A stretch of DNA of 46,084 nucleotides. It comes from Klebsiella pneumoniae. Lineage in GTDB: Bacteria; Pseudomonadota; Gammaproteobacteria; Pseudomonadales; Azotimanducaceae. The position numbers and the translations under genes were made by a program. Positions 11,836 to 20,839 of the stretch are shown one piece after another (the stretch's first letter is position 1; each line of letters starts with the position of its first letter). Below the pieces are notes generated by a model. It worked only from the letters and a program-made list of their open reading frames with translations. It was not told the origin of the DNA and ran no database searches. Location: the NCBI GenBank assembly GCA_945861675.1, contig CAMAVY010000008.1, positions 1 to 46,084 of the forward strand, read 5' to 3'.

Positions 11836-13974
11836 ATGGCGCTTCCGCCCGCGGACCGGCCGGCCAATCGGCTGGCACGGGAGACCAGCCCTTACCTTCT
11901 GCAACACGCACACAACCCGGTGGACTGGTTTGCCTGGGGTGAGGAAGCGTTCGAGCAGGCGCGGCAGGAGGACAAACCCATCCTGCTGTCCATCGGCTAT
12001 TCGGCCTGCCACTGGTGCCATGTCATGGCCCACGAGTCCTTCGATGACGTAGCCACCGCAGAGGTGCTGAACCGGCATTTCATCAACATCAAGGTCGATC
12101 GCGAAGAGCGCCCCGACATCGATCGCATCTATCAGCTTGCGCACCAGTTGTTGACGCACAGCGGCGGCGGCTGGCCGCTGACCGTATTCCTGGACCCGCA
12201 CACCCAGCTGCCGTTCTTCAGCGGCACCTACTTTCCCAAGCAGGCGCGCTACCAGCTGCCGGCATTCGTAGAACTGCTGCGACGCATCAACGACGTGTTC
12301 TGCAATCGCCGCGATGAACTCGCGGAACAGGCCGAGAAGCTGAAGTCGATATTCGCCGACATGGAACCTCAACTCGAAGCCGGTGCCCAGATTCCCGGCA
12401 CCAAGGTGCTGCTGCGCGCGCGCGATGCCTTGACCAACAGCTACGACCACAGCGAAGGCGGCTTTGGCGAGGCGCCGAAGTTTCCGATGCCCACCACCAT
12501 CGAGCGTGCACTGCGGCACTGGGCTTTCAGCAGCCGCAGCGACAACCGCGACTCCAAGGGCAACAAGGACCGCGAGGCCCTGGACATGGCGCTCAGCACG
12601 CTGACGAAAATAGCAAGGGGCGGCATCTTCGACCATCTGGGCGGTGGCTTCTTTCGCTACAGCACCGACCGGCGCTGGATGATTCCGCACTTCGAGAAAA
12701 TGCTGTACGACAACGGTCCATTGCTGACGCTGTATGCAGACTCCATCGCCGTGTCGCGTGATGCATTGTTCGAAGGCGCCGTGCGCGACACCGCAGGCTG
12801 GGTGATGCGCGAGATGCAGCACGCCGATGGCGGTTACTTCTCATCCCTGGACGCAGACTCGGAAGGGCATGAGGGCAAGTACTACGTGTGGCGTCGCCAC
12901 GAGGTGAAGCAACTCCTCAGCGAAGACGAATACCTGGTTGTGGAAACGCTATACGGCCTGGACAAGCCAGCCAACTTCGAAGGCAAGTGGAACCTGCACA
13001 GATACGACGCCTGGCGCGCCGTGATGGAACAGCTGTCGCTTGAACCTGACACGGCCAACGCACTGCTGGCTTCGGCCAGGAAAAAACTCCTCGCTGCGCG
13101 TGCACAGCGCGTGCGTCCGGCGCTCGATCACAAGGTCATCACCAGCTGGAACGGCATGATGATCAAAGGCATGGCCCGCGCGGGCATGCAGCTGGGCGAA
13201 CCTAAGTGGATCGACTCCGCCTGTCGCGCGGCGGACTTCCTGCGCGAGCAGATGTGGCACTGCGATCAGCTGGGGCACAACGGCCGCTTGAGCGCGACGT
13301 GGGTCGATGGCGACGCGCGCCACGCAGGCTACCTGGACGACTACGCGAACCTGCTCGATGGTCTGCTCATGCTGCTGCAGGCGCGTTGGCGTGATACCGA
13401 TCTGCGCTTCGCGATCGCACTGGCCGACGCGGTGCTCGAACACTTTGAAGACGTGACCAATGGCGGCTTCTATTTCACGGCGCACGATCACGAAGAACTG
13501 ATCTACCGCCCCAAACCAACCGCCGATGAAGCAATGCCGCCGGGCAATGGTGTGCTTGCACGTGCGCTGCGCACGCTTGGCAATCTCATGGGCAACGCGC
13601 GCTACGTCGAGGCCGCGGAGCGCACGCTCAAATGGGCAGCCGGCCAGATGCAGCAGGCACCGGTGGGGCTGTGTTCAATGCTCTCGGCACTGGAGGATCA
13701 CATCTATCCACCCGAGCTGGTGTTGATCAGCGGGCCAGCCGAGCAGTTGCAGGAATGGCACGCTGCTACGCGCGCTGGCTACACGCCATGGCGCACATGC
13801 TTCTGCATTGCCAACGATGTGCGCACCGTTCCACCGCCGCTGCTGCCACCCTATCTGCCGAGGGTCACGACTACAGGCGATCGAGATCGCCCTGTTGCCT
13901 ATGTGTGTTCGGGGATGAGTTGTTCGCTGCCGATCCGGGATGTGGCCGCGCTGAAGAAGGCGCTTGCGGGCTGA
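11836..13974 (+). CDS. DUF255 / thioredoxin-fold glycan-hydrolase-like protein (YyaL, SSP411 family)
   Basis: A 712-residue protein. Residues 10-170 are the DUF255 thioredoxin-like domain, with the diagnostic [14 protein letters not shown] (CxxC-type CHWC). The remaining 500 residues form the alpha/alpha-barrel related to N-acylglucosamine epimerases and glycosidases ([59 protein letters not shown]). The cellular role is unknown. The frame is open 840 bp further upstream across rlmI; the ATG at 11836 starts right at the conserved N-terminus and has a weak GGGAAC SD. An alternative ATG at 11800 would add 12 residues. Confidence 0.9.
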   Translation: MALPPADRPANRLARETSPYLLQHAHNPVDWFAWGEEAFEQARQEDKPILLSIGYSACHWCHVMAHESFDDVATAEVLNRHFINIKVDREERPDIDRIYQLAHQLLTHSGGGWPLTVFLDPHTQLPFFSGTYFPKQARYQLPAFVELLRRINDVFCNRRDELAEQAEKLKSIFADMEPQLEAGAQIPGTKVLLRARDALTNSYDHSEGGFGEAPKFPMPTTIERALRHWAFSSRSDNRDSKGNKDREALDMALSTLTKIARGGIFDHLGGGFFRYSTDRRWMIPHFEKMLYDNGPLLTLYADSIAVSRDALFEGAVRDTAGWVMREMQHADGGYFSSLDADSEGHEGKYYVWRRHEVKQLLSEDEYLVVETLYGLDKPANFEGKWNLHRYDAWRAVMEQLSLEPDTANALLASARKKLLAARAQRVRPALDHKVITSWNGMMIKGMARAGMQLGEPKWIDSACRAADFLREQMWHCDQLGHNGRLSATWVDGDARHAGYLDDYANLLDGLLMLLQARWRDTDLRFAIALADAVLEHFEDVTNGGFYFTAHDHEELIYRPKPTADEAMPPGNGVLARALRTLGNLMGNARYVEAAERTLKWAAGQMQQAPVGLCSMLSALEDHIYPPELVLISGPAEQLQEWHAATRAGYTPWRTCFCIANDVRTVPPPLLPPYLPRVTTTGDRDRPVAYVCSGMSCSLPIRDVAALKKALAG

Positions 13975-13982
13975 GTATTCCT

Positions 13983-14010
13983 TGATCAAGCCGCTCCTGC
14001 GGCGCGATCA
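13983..14010. terminator. Hairpin between convergent genes, possible bidirectional terminator
   Basis: TGATC-AA-GCCGC, a TCCT loop, then GCGGC-GC-GATCA: two 5-bp stems separated by a symmetric 2x2 internal loop. It fills the 56-bp gap between the ends of the DUF255 gene (plus) and the TonB-C-like gene (minus). There is no T-tract, so intrinsic termination is uncertain. Confidence 0.45.
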
Positions 14011-14030
14011 GGTCGGAGCGCGTAGCCGCA

Positions 14031-14555
14031 TCATTCTCGACTGATGGTGAACGTGAGTCCGTCCGTAAGGTTGTACAACGCGTAGGTCGTGCCGCCAACC
14101 ACGATGGGCGCATATACGCGACGCTTGAACACATTTCGGATCAACGCCTCGGCCACGTTCGGCTTGGCTTCACCAATGATGGACGTGACCTCGATGTCGG
14201 CCACGCGGCCCTCTGCGCTGATGCCGTAGGTGAACCTGAACACGCCCTCTTCGTGCGCGAGCTCAGGCACGAATGCGGCTCGACCCACGGAGACAGGCAC
14301 GCAAAACAGCACGGGGCAGTGTTCAGCTAGCACCTCTTCGCCTTGCTTGAACTGGCGAAACGTGCAGCGTGTGCCTTCGCAGGCCAGGCACGCAGAGAAG
14401 TACTTCTGCCGCAGCTGCTGCGTTGCCGCGAGCCGCTCTTGCGGAAGCACCCCCGACGGACATTGCACAGGTTCGGCAGCAAACAGCGCGGGCGTGACCA
14501 CGGCGACTGTCAGTGCGACCACGGCGCTCTGCAGCAGCAGGTAGATCGACTTCAT
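14031..14555 (-). CDS. Small periplasmic protein with TonB C-terminal-like domain
   Basis: A 174-residue protein. I start it at the ATG at 14555, behind GGAGGAAG, which gives a classic signal peptide (MKSIYLLLQSAVVALTVAVV ending in ALFAAEP). The middle has seven cysteines in the pattern QCP, ACLACEGTRC, HCP and FC, which could form disulfides or bind metal. The last 80 residues (FRFTYGISAEGRVADIEVTS, then RNVFKRRVYAPIVVGG) resemble the TonB C-terminal fold, as in proteins with that domain but no membrane anchor or proline-rich spacer. A role as an energy transducer is therefore unlikely. No partner gene is adjacent. Confidence 0.6.
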   Translation of the reverse strand: MKSIYLLLQSAVVALTVAVVTPALFAAEPVQCPSGVLPQERLAATQQLRQKYFSACLACEGTRCTFRQFKQGEEVLAEHCPVLFCVPVSVGRAAFVPELAHEEGVFRFTYGISAEGRVADIEVTSIIGEAKPNVAEALIRNVFKRRVYAPIVVGGTTYALYNLTDGLTFTISRE

Positions 14556-14612
14556 ATGCACACTTCCTCCCAGTGCCGGCACGCGGTGCGAGCAACCGTG
14601 TTGCAAGCGCGG

Positions 14613-14807
14613 TTAACTTGTAGACACGTGATCGCGCAGCGCGCTGAGCAGCTGTCGCCACCACAACCCCATCGAACGAATGAACGGCGCTGCCGCCTGA
14701 CCGTAACGCGAAGGATGATCGATCGGCAACGCCGCCCAGCCCCGACGTTTCACGGTCACACGCGTGCTTTGACCAGACGCTTCGAAGGTGACTTCCAGCA
14801 ATGCTGA
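14613..14807 (-). pseudogene. 3' fragment of an AHSA1/SRPBCC family gene
   Basis: About 62 codons encode the C-terminal third of an activator-of-Hsp90-ATPase-like (SRPBCC) protein: LLEVTFEASGQSTRVTVKRR, then GWAALP and a closing amphipathic helix. The first two thirds of the family are missing. Family similarity stops at about 14805, exactly where an oppositely oriented MFS fragment begins. No usable start codon with an SD is in place, so it should be non-functional. Confidence 0.7.
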
Positions 14808-14810
14808 CTC

Positions 14811-15160
14811 ATGCGCCGCGCAGCGATGTTCGGACTCGCGTGCATGGCCATCGGGTTTACGGGCTACGCGTTCTCGACTGCACCGTGGATGCTGTCGGCG
14901 TCCATGCTGCCGTTCGCGCTGTCCGGGTTCGCCATGCCAGCCATCCTGTCGCGGGCAGTGCCAGCAGACGCACAGGGCGAACTGCAAGGCGCCACGGCAA
15001 GCATGAGCGGCATCACCACGATTGTGGCGCCGCTGCTCATGACGCAGCTGTTTGCCTGGGCCACTGCACCCGGCAATGCAGTGAACTTCCCGGGTGCGCC
15101 ATTTCTGCTGGCAGGTACGTTGGCCTTGCTCAGCCTGCTCTGGTTGATACGAACGCTAGG
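14811..15160 (+). pseudogene. 3' fragment of a TetA-like MFS transporter gene
   Basis: About 115 codons encode the last three or four membrane helices of a tetracycline-resistance-type MFS transporter, including VPADAQGELQGATASMSGIT and the NFPGAPFLLAG block typical of the TetA C-terminus. An in-frame stop sits at 14805-14807 just before the similarity begins, so the N-terminal two thirds are gone. At the 3' end a TAG occurs in the +1 frame at 15157-15159; in the transporter frame translation would run on antisense into the SDR gene, suggesting a further small indel or a lost stop. Confidence 0.72.
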
Positions 15161-15935
15161 CCGACGCGCCCATGTCGATCACCAGCTCCGATCCATTCAT
15201 GTAGCTGGATTCATCCGACGCGAGGAACAGCACGCCGTTGGCAATGTCTTCCGCGCGCCCCGGCTTGCCGCCGGGTACAGCAGAAGCAGCGATGAGATTC
15301 GGATCGATCGCATTGCCCGGCATGTTCATCGACATAGGCGTCACCGTCTGCCAGATGTTGGTGTCGATCACGCCCGGATGCACAGAGTTCACGCGAATGT
15401 TCCAACCGGAATTGGCCGACTCAAGCGCCACACCCTTCGTCAACAGCCGCACGCCGCCTTTGGTAGCGCAGTAGCCCGCGAGCGTTGCCGATCCCTGCAG
15501 CCCGGCAACGGAGGAGATGTTCACAATGGAGCCGCCACCGCTTTCACGCATCAGCGGTACGCCCGTGCGGATGCCAAGAAACACACCTTCAAGATTCACG
15601 GCCTGCTGCCTTCGCCAATCCGCAAGCGACATCTCAAGGATCGAACCTGCCCAGGCAATGCCGGCATTGTTCACCAGCACATGCAAGCCGCCCTCACGCG
15701 TACGAATGCCATCGACAATGGCCTGCCAGTTCTCTTCGCTGGTCACGTCCTGACGCAGCGCACGCGCCGCGCCACCCGCCGCAACGATGCCATCGACGAC
15801 CGTCTGCACACCCGCTTCGTTCATATCCGTCGCGACAACGCGCGCACCTTCGCGTGCCAGTATCTGCGCACACGCACGGCCAATGCCTGAAGCTGCACCG
15901 GTCACCAGCACAACCTTTCCCGTCAGTCTCGCCAC
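15156..15935 (-). CDS. Short-chain dehydrogenase/reductase (classical SDR)
   Basis: A 259-residue NAD(P)-dependent oxidoreductase. The cofactor motif TGAASGIGRA is near residue 12, VNNAGIAW near residue 87, and the catalytic Ser-Tyr-Lys is represented by NISSVAG and YCATKGG. An Asp after beta-2 (ATDMNEAG) suggests NAD rather than NADP. The start is a GTG at 15935. It lies 39 bp after the Gfo/Idh gene on the same strand, so the two dehydrogenases are probably one operon acting on a sugar, polyol or hydroxylated substrate. The substrate cannot be told from sequence. Confidence 0.9.
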   Translation of the reverse strand: MARLTGKVVLVTGAASGIGRACAQILAREGARVVATDMNEAGVQTVVDGIVAAGGAARALRQDVTSEENWQAIVDGIRTREGGLHVLVNNAGIAWAGSILEMSLADWRRQQAVNLEGVFLGIRTGVPLMRESGGGSIVNISSVAGLQGSATLAGYCATKGGVRLLTKGVALESANSGWNIRVNSVHPGVIDTNIWQTVTPMSMNMPGNAIDPNLIAASAVPGGKPGRAEDIANGVLFLASDESSYMNGSELVIDMGASA

Positions 15936-15974
15936 GCTTGTCTCTCCCCTTGATCAGTCTTCGTTGATTTGCGT

Positions 15975-17174
15975 TCAGCTGTTCGGAAACGGTATCCAGA
16001 CGCCGCCGCGGCGGCTGCTTTCAACCACTGCCTCGATGAACAGCATGCCGCGCACACTGTCATCGATGCCAGGGAAATCCAGCGCGTTTGCGGCTGCTTT
16101 CGCCGCGCCTGCCGCGCTCACGGCTGTTATCCCTGCAGCGATGGCTGCATTGCGTGCATGAATCGCCGCAGCGACAGCGCGATAGAGATTCGCGAACGCC
16201 TCCAGAAAGCCCTCGGGATGACCCGCCGGAAGCCGCGTGGCTTGTGCAGCCGCTGTGCCCGTGCCAGGCCCACCGGTGCGCAGCACCTCAGTGGGCTTGT
16301 CCGCGTAGCGCAACGTGAGTGTGTTGGGGTCGGCTTGCGCCCACTCCAAGGCGCCACGATCGCCGTAGACGCGCAATCGAAGATTGTTCTCTTCACCCAG
16401 CGCCACCTGGCTGGCGACCAACGTGCCGCGCGCGCCGCCGACAAAGCGCAGCAACACGCTGCCGTCATCGTCCAGGCGGCGGCCCGCTACGAAGATGCTG
16501 AGATCCGCACACAGCGAATCAATGCGCAGGCCGGTCACATAGTCGACCAGGTTTTCCGCGTGCGAGCCGATGTCGCCCATACAACCCGCCACGCCCGAGC
16601 GCGCGGGATCGGTGCGCCAGCTGGCTTGCTTCTGACCGTCTGCATCGATCGGCCCTGCCAACCAGCCCTGCAGGTACTCGACGCACACGCGCCGCACCGT
16701 GCCCAGCGCGCCTTCGCGGACCCGTTGTCGCGCTTCCTTCACCATCGGATAGCCGGTGTAGTTGTGCGTCAACGCAAACAGCCGGTCGCTGCCGCGCAGC
16801 AACTCGCCCAGCTGCCGTGCCTCAGCGGCGGTCAGCGTCGCAGGTTTATCGCAGACCACGTCGAACCCTGCAGTCAAAGCGGCGTGCACCATGCTGAAGT
16901 GCGTGTGATTGGGCGTGGCGATGGTGACGAAGTCCATGCGCTGCTCGGACCCGAGCGCGGCTTCCGCTGCAAACATGTCAGCGACGTCGCCATAGCTGCG
17001 CGCAGCCGGCAGACGATACAACGCAGGGCCCGCCGCCCGGGACCGCGCTGCATCGGACGCGAACGTGCCACAGACCAGTTCGATCGCGCCGTCCAACTCG
17101 GCGGCCATCCGATGTACCGCGCCGATGAAGGCACCTTCGCCACCACCGATCAAACCCATTCGAATCTTGCGCAT
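15975..17174 (-). CDS. Gfo/Idh/MocA family NAD(P)-dependent oxidoreductase
   Basis: A 399-residue protein. The Rossmann motif [16 protein letters not shown] starts at residue 7 when the ATG at 17174 is used; the longer frame adds 18 residues without similarity. [13 protein letters not shown], then [14 protein letters not shown] with the catalytic Lys of the EKP-like motif (CDKP here) are present. The C-terminal alpha/beta domain has [14 protein letters not shown] with the conserved His. The family oxidises or reduces sugars, inositols and related polyols. With the downstream SDR and the divergent TIM-barrel isomerase it forms a typical sugar-derivative catabolic set. Confidence 0.9.
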   Translation of the reverse strand: MRKIRMGLIGGGEGAFIGAVHRMAAELDGAIELVCGTFASDAARSRAAGPALYRLPAARSYGDVADMFAAEAALGSEQRMDFVTIATPNHTHFSMVHAALTAGFDVVCDKPATLTAAEARQLGELLRGSDRLFALTHNYTGYPMVKEARQRVREGALGTVRRVCVEYLQGWLAGPIDADGQKQASWRTDPARSGVAGCMGDIGSHAENLVDYVTGLRIDSLCADLSIFVAGRRLDDDGSVLLRFVGGARGTLVASQVALGEENNLRLRVYGDRGALEWAQADPNTLTLRYADKPTEVLRTGGPGTGTAAAQATRLPAGHPEGFLEAFANLYRAVAAAIHARNAAIAAGITAVSAAGAAKAAANALDFPGIDDSVRGMLFIEAVVESSRRGGVWIPFPNS

Positions 17175-17252
17175 CGGCCTCGCCTGCCCGTGTCTGATTC
17201 TTTCGCTGCCGACTGCAACACCCAACATACTTGTCTGCCGCGGCGATCAAAC

Positions 17253-17343
17253 CAGCATGCGCCGCGAGACTAACAGCATGCGCGGCAGTGGCGATGCACA
17301 GGTGCATCTGCTGGCCGACACAAACGCCCGGCAGCTGGCATGC
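17253..17343. promoter_or_regulatory. Candidate operator repeats in the divergent promoter
   Basis: CAGCATGCGC occurs at 17253-17262 and again at 17274-17283, 21 bp apart (two helical turns), each containing the palindrome GCATGC. A third GCATGC is at 17338-17343. They lie in the 277-bp gap between the Gfo/Idh gene and the TIM-barrel gene, which is otherwise empty, and could bind a dimeric regulator. Confidence 0.35.
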
Positions 17344-17451
17344 TCGGCCATGCGGCCGCTTGTAGCTGCCGACGCAGATCACGAAAGCAACTGCGTCGCG
17401 CCGAGCCGCAGAACCCGATTGCAGACTTGAAGCGGCCACTGGAAGCAGAAC

Positions 17452-18297
17452 GTGAATCAGATTATCCAGAACAATGCGACGCCACTTTCGGTGCAGTTGT
17501 ATGCACTGCGCCGAGAATGCGTCAGAGACTTCGACGCCGTGTTGACTCGCCTCAGTGGCGTCGGCTTCGCTGGTGTCGAACTCTTCAACCTGTTCGGCAT
17601 GACGCCCGGCGAATTTCGCAAGCGCGTGGAAGACCTCGGGATGCGGGTTTCATCCAGCCAGTTCCCTTGCGCCAATCGCGCACCCGTCAATCTGGTCATC
17701 GATACGCTGAGCGAGCTCGGGCTCACGCGTGCCACCTGCGAATTCTCGCCGGATGATTTTCGCGATCACGACGCCATTCTGCACACCGCTGAAATCATCA
17801 ACACGCTGGCTGGGGAACTGGCCAGGCATGGCATCTCCGTGATTCTGCAGAACCACTGGTGGGAGTACGAAACGCTTGATGCCGAATTGAAATACCCGAT
17901 GCTGCAGGCGCTCTGCCCGGATGCCCAGTTCGCAATCGACACCTACTGGGCCGCGAACTTCGGCAAAGTGAATGTGCCGGCCGAGGTGCGACGCGTGGCA
18001 GACCGTACACCCATGCTGATCATCAAGGATGGGCTCTTCCTCCAGGCTGAACCATTCACGAACAACCCATCGATCATCCAGAACGACGCAGGCCTGCAAG
18101 CGCTGCCGTATGACGAATCGCATGTCGCCGTAGGCAGCGGCCGGGCCGACATCAACGCCATCATTGCGGCGGCTGACCCCAACGTGATTGAATGGCTTGT
18201 CGTTGGCCTGGACACCTGCGCCACCGACGTGATGACGGCAATCACCGAGAGCCACCGATTTCTCACAGGCATGGGGCTGGCGCACGGCCGCATCTGA
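17452..18297 (+). CDS. Sugar phosphate isomerase/epimerase family (xylose isomerase-like TIM barrel)
   Basis: A 281-residue AP-endonuclease-2-type TIM barrel. SVQLYALRRECVRDFDAVLT, VGFAGVELF, LQNHWWEYE with the metal-binding Glu or His, AIDTYWAANFG and the C-terminal LVVGLDTCATD are typical of the sugar isomerase/epimerase family, in which an Asp/Glu/His set binds a divalent metal. The start is a GTG at 17452 after GGAAGCAGAAC. It is divergent from the Gfo/Idh-SDR pair and probably acts in the same pathway. Confidence 0.85.
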   Translation: MNQIIQNNATPLSVQLYALRRECVRDFDAVLTRLSGVGFAGVELFNLFGMTPGEFRKRVEDLGMRVSSSQFPCANRAPVNLVIDTLSELGLTRATCEFSPDDFRDHDAILHTAEIINTLAGELARHGISVILQNHWWEYETLDAELKYPMLQALCPDAQFAIDTYWAANFGKVNVPAEVRRVADRTPMLIIKDGLFLQAEPFTNNPSIIQNDAGLQALPYDESHVAVGSGRADINAIIAAADPNVIEWLVVGLDTCATDVMTAITESHRFLTGMGLAHGRI

Positions 18298-18368
18298 ACA
18301 GGCCGCCCGAATCCAGCCCGCGGAACGCTCATCTGCAGAAACAATCTGACCAGGAAGACCCAGATACA

Positions 18369-18983
18369 ATGAAACTGTACGAAGCAACGCCCGCCCCCAA
18401 CCCGCGCCGCGTGCGCGTGTTCCTCGCCGAGAAGGGCATCACCGTGCCCATGGTTCAGGTCGACATGAGCAAGGGTGAACACAAGTCACCCGAGTTCATG
18501 AAGAAGAACACCAGCGGCAAGATTCCCGTGCTCGAACTCGACGACGGCACCTGCATTGCCGAATCCATTTCCATCTGCCGTTACTTCGAGGCTGTGCAGC
18601 CCGAGCCGAACCTGTTCGGGCGCAACCCGGTCGAGCTGGGCGTGATCGACATGCGCAATCGTCAGCTGGAATTCGAAATGCTCGGGCCGATCGGCGTGTC
18701 CTGGCGCAATGGCCCGATCGTCAGCCGGTTGTTCAAACGCGAAGGCAATCTGGCCGCGAAGGCAGAGAGCGATGCCGCGGCGAATGCGTTCTACACGCGG
18801 TTGAACAACGAGCTGGCAAACGCACAGTACATTGCCGGCGATCGCTACACGGTGGCTGACATCACCGGCATGGTGGTCATCGACTTCGCGACCAAGCTGG
18901 TCGAGCTGCGGCCCGCGGCTGATCTCGAGCATCTTTGGCGGTGGCACGCCAGCGTATCTGCGCGGCCCAGCGCTGCTGCGTAA
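18369..18983 (+). CDS. Glutathione S-transferase family protein (first copy)
   Basis: A 204-residue GST. The thioredoxin-fold N-domain has MKLYEATPAPNPRRVRVFLA, KIPVLELDDG with the cis-Pro, and ESISICRYFE, where the Glu-Ser pair binds the glutathione gamma-Glu. The C-domain has the YTVADITGMVVIDF N-capping motif. Upstream in-frame codons run into the TIM-barrel gene; the ATG at 18369 starts at the conserved MKLY. It is clearly paralogous to the GST at 36161, sharing RRVRVFLAEKGI. It is followed 83 bp later by a TauD-type dioxygenase on the same strand. Confidence 0.9.
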   Translation: MKLYEATPAPNPRRVRVFLAEKGITVPMVQVDMSKGEHKSPEFMKKNTSGKIPVLELDDGTCIAESISICRYFEAVQPEPNLFGRNPVELGVIDMRNRQLEFEMLGPIGVSWRNGPIVSRLFKREGNLAAKAESDAAANAFYTRLNNELANAQYIAGDRYTVADITGMVVIDFATKLVELRPAADLEHLWRWHASVSARPSAAA

Positions 18984-19066
18984 GGCGCGCGGACGCGAGG
19001 GCGGCGAAGGCGCGAAGGCATCAGCGCATAGAAGTATCGGGGCAAGCTCGCAACGGGAGGCAATCC

Positions 19067-19939
19067 ATGAGCGGAAACACTGCGAACATCACCGTCACTG
19101 CCAACAACGCGCCGTGCGGAGCTGCTGTGCACGGGGTCGACCTTACACACGCGCTCAGCGAGGAACAGATCGCGGCAATCCGCGGCGCCTGGCTTGCGCA
19201 TCAGGTGCTGGTGTTTCCGACGCCCAGCGCGGGTAATCGGATGTTGCAGCTTGATGAGCTTGAGCGCTTCGCCAGCACCATTGGCCCGTTTGGCGTCGAT
19301 CCGTATTTCGGTTCGGTGCCCGGCCATCCCAATGTCGCCCAGGTAAAACGTGCCGCTGACGAAACAACGCGCATCTTTGCCGAAGCGTGGCACTCGGACT
19401 GGAGTTTTCTCGCAGGCCCACCACAGGCGACGCTGCTGTATGGCAATGTGATTCCGCCAATCGGCGGCGACACCTTGTTTGCCAATCAATACATGGCCTG
19501 GGACGCGCTGCCAGAAGCACTGAAGCGCCGGGTGGCCGACAAGATGGGCGTGCACTCGGCGCGGCGTGGCTACTCGCCCCAGGGCTCCTATGGCGAAAGC
19601 GATAAGGGGCGCTCGATGGATATCAAGTATTCAGAGACTGCGATGGCCACGCAGCTGCATCCCATTACGCGCGTACATCCTGAGACCGGGCGCACAGCGC
19701 TGTACGTCAGTCCCGGCTACACCATTGGTATCGACGGCATGCCCGACGACGAAGCACAGGCGCTGCTCGGGCAATTGTTCGTGCATCAGGCGCAGCCCGA
19801 GTTCGTGTATCGCCACCGATGGTCTGCAGGCATGTTGCTGATGTGGGACAACCGCTGCCTGGTGCACGCTGCAACGGGCGGCTACGACGGACACACGCGC
19901 CTGCTGCATCGAATCACGCTCGCTGAGCGAGCCAACTGA
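19067..19939 (+). CDS. TauD/TfdA family Fe(II)/2-oxoglutarate dioxygenase
   Basis: A 290-residue non-heme iron dioxygenase. The facial triad is H109-x-D111 (EAWHSDWSF) and distal H267 (LVHAATGG), with the 2-oxoglutarate-binding Arg at R278 (HTRLLHRIT). These enzymes hydroxylate substrates such as taurine, 2,4-D or alkyl sulfates while converting 2-oxoglutarate to succinate. The substrate is unknown here. The ATG at 19067 has an excellent GGGAGG SD, so I reject the upstream in-frame extension. It follows the GST gene and converges on the SCP2-like genes. Confidence 0.9.
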   Translation: MSGNTANITVTANNAPCGAAVHGVDLTHALSEEQIAAIRGAWLAHQVLVFPTPSAGNRMLQLDELERFASTIGPFGVDPYFGSVPGHPNVAQVKRAADETTRIFAEAWHSDWSFLAGPPQATLLYGNVIPPIGGDTLFANQYMAWDALPEALKRRVADKMGVHSARRGYSPQGSYGESDKGRSMDIKYSETAMATQLHPITRVHPETGRTALYVSPGYTIGIDGMPDDEAQALLGQLFVHQAQPEFVYRHRWSAGMLLMWDNRCLVHAATGGYDGHTRLLHRITLAERAN

Positions 19940-19974
19940 TCCCGTCAGTCAACCACTCGCCTTGAGCAACCGCG

Positions 19975-20385
19975 TCAGGCCGCCGCCGCAGCACTCGCGT
20001 GCACGCCAGCGTCAAAGAACGCCTGCAGGGAGGTGTGAAAGCGCAGGAACTCAAGCTTCTTGCGTGGCGTCAGCGCCTTCACCACATTGTCGGTTACGTC
20101 GATCTGTGCCAGCGTTCTGCCCTGCGCACTTCGCCGACCTTCGAGAAACCGCTGCCACTGATCTGGCGTCATCTCAACTATGAAATCCGCATCGCGCGTG
20201 TCGTTCGGTGCAAGGTCGGCAACGCCGTGGCAGCTGAAGCCGGCAAAGGTCACAAGCACGCAACTGCTACCCACCTTCACGCCCATCTTCACGTCGATCG
20301 AACCGCGTTTGCGGAAACCCGGGTCGGCGTTCACTGCGGCCTGGGCGTGCTTGAACCAGTCGGCGGAAAAGGATTCAGCGCTCAT
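19975..20385 (-). CDS. SCP2-like sterol-binding-fold protein (second of two)
   Basis: A 136-residue soluble protein with an SCP2-like pattern: an N-terminal helix (ADWFKHAQAAVN), a central beta-sheet (IDVKMGVKVGSSCVLVTFAG), the signature DADFIVEMTPDQWQRFLEG, and a C-terminal helix. SCP2 folds bind sterols and fatty acyl groups. The start is the ATG at 20385 behind GGGAG; a TTG one codon upstream is less likely. It is the last gene of the six-gene minus-strand array and is related to its upstream neighbour, though the two are well diverged. An Ala-rich tail ends the protein. Confidence 0.7.
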   Translation of the reverse strand: MSAESFSADWFKHAQAAVNADPGFRKRGSIDVKMGVKVGSSCVLVTFAGFSCHGVADLAPNDTRDADFIVEMTPDQWQRFLEGRRSAQGRTLAQIDVTDNVVKALTPRKKLEFLRFHTSLQAFFDAGVHASAAAAA

Positions 20386-20402
20386 CAAAATGCTCCCGCT
20401 GC

Positions 20403-20837
20403 CTAGGCAAATGTGGTCGGCACACGCGCCGATGCATTGAAGAAGTCCTGGAAGTTCTGGTTGTACCGGTAGAACAGGTCCTGCCGGTACTGATCGTCTA
20501 CTGGCGAGGTAGCGATGCTCTGCTCCTGCTGCAGGTCGATGCTGTTGAGCGTGTAGTTCAGGTCAGCGCGGCCATTGTCCTGAATGCTCCTGATCATCGC
20601 CTTCCATATCTCGAATGGCATCTCGATGACGAAGTCACACTCCTGCAGCTCGGCATCGGTGGCGCCGCGAATATCACCGCAGTTCAAGCCTTCGAACACA
20701 ATCAGATAGTTCTCGCCGTTCACTCGGAAGCCCGAGGTTGTGTGGCATGCGCCACCACCACCGCTGTGCAGTGAGTTATCGCCGTTGTACACGTCCCGCA
20801 CCTGGCGGAACCATTCCACGGAAGGAAAGCGCAGCAT
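20403..20837 (-). CDS. SCP2-like protein (first of two)
   Basis: A 144-residue protein with the same plan as its downstream neighbour: FPSVEWFRQVRDVYN, FRVNGENYLIVFEGLNCGD, then ECDFVIEMPFEIWKAMI where the SCP2 signature sits, and a C-terminal aromatic helix (YRYNQNFQDFF). The ATG at 20837 begins two bases after the stop of the ligand-poor diiron paralogue, so translation should be coupled. Coupling to an oxygenase subunit suggests it delivers or holds a hydrophobic substrate; that is inference. Confidence 0.68.
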   Translation of the reverse strand: MLRFPSVEWFRQVRDVYNGDNSLHSGGGGACHTTSGFRVNGENYLIVFEGLNCGDIRGATDAELQECDFVIEMPFEIWKAMIRSIQDNGRADLNYTLNSIDLQQEQSIATSPVDDQYRQDLFYRYNQNFQDFFNASARVPTTFA

Positions 20838-20839
20838 GA

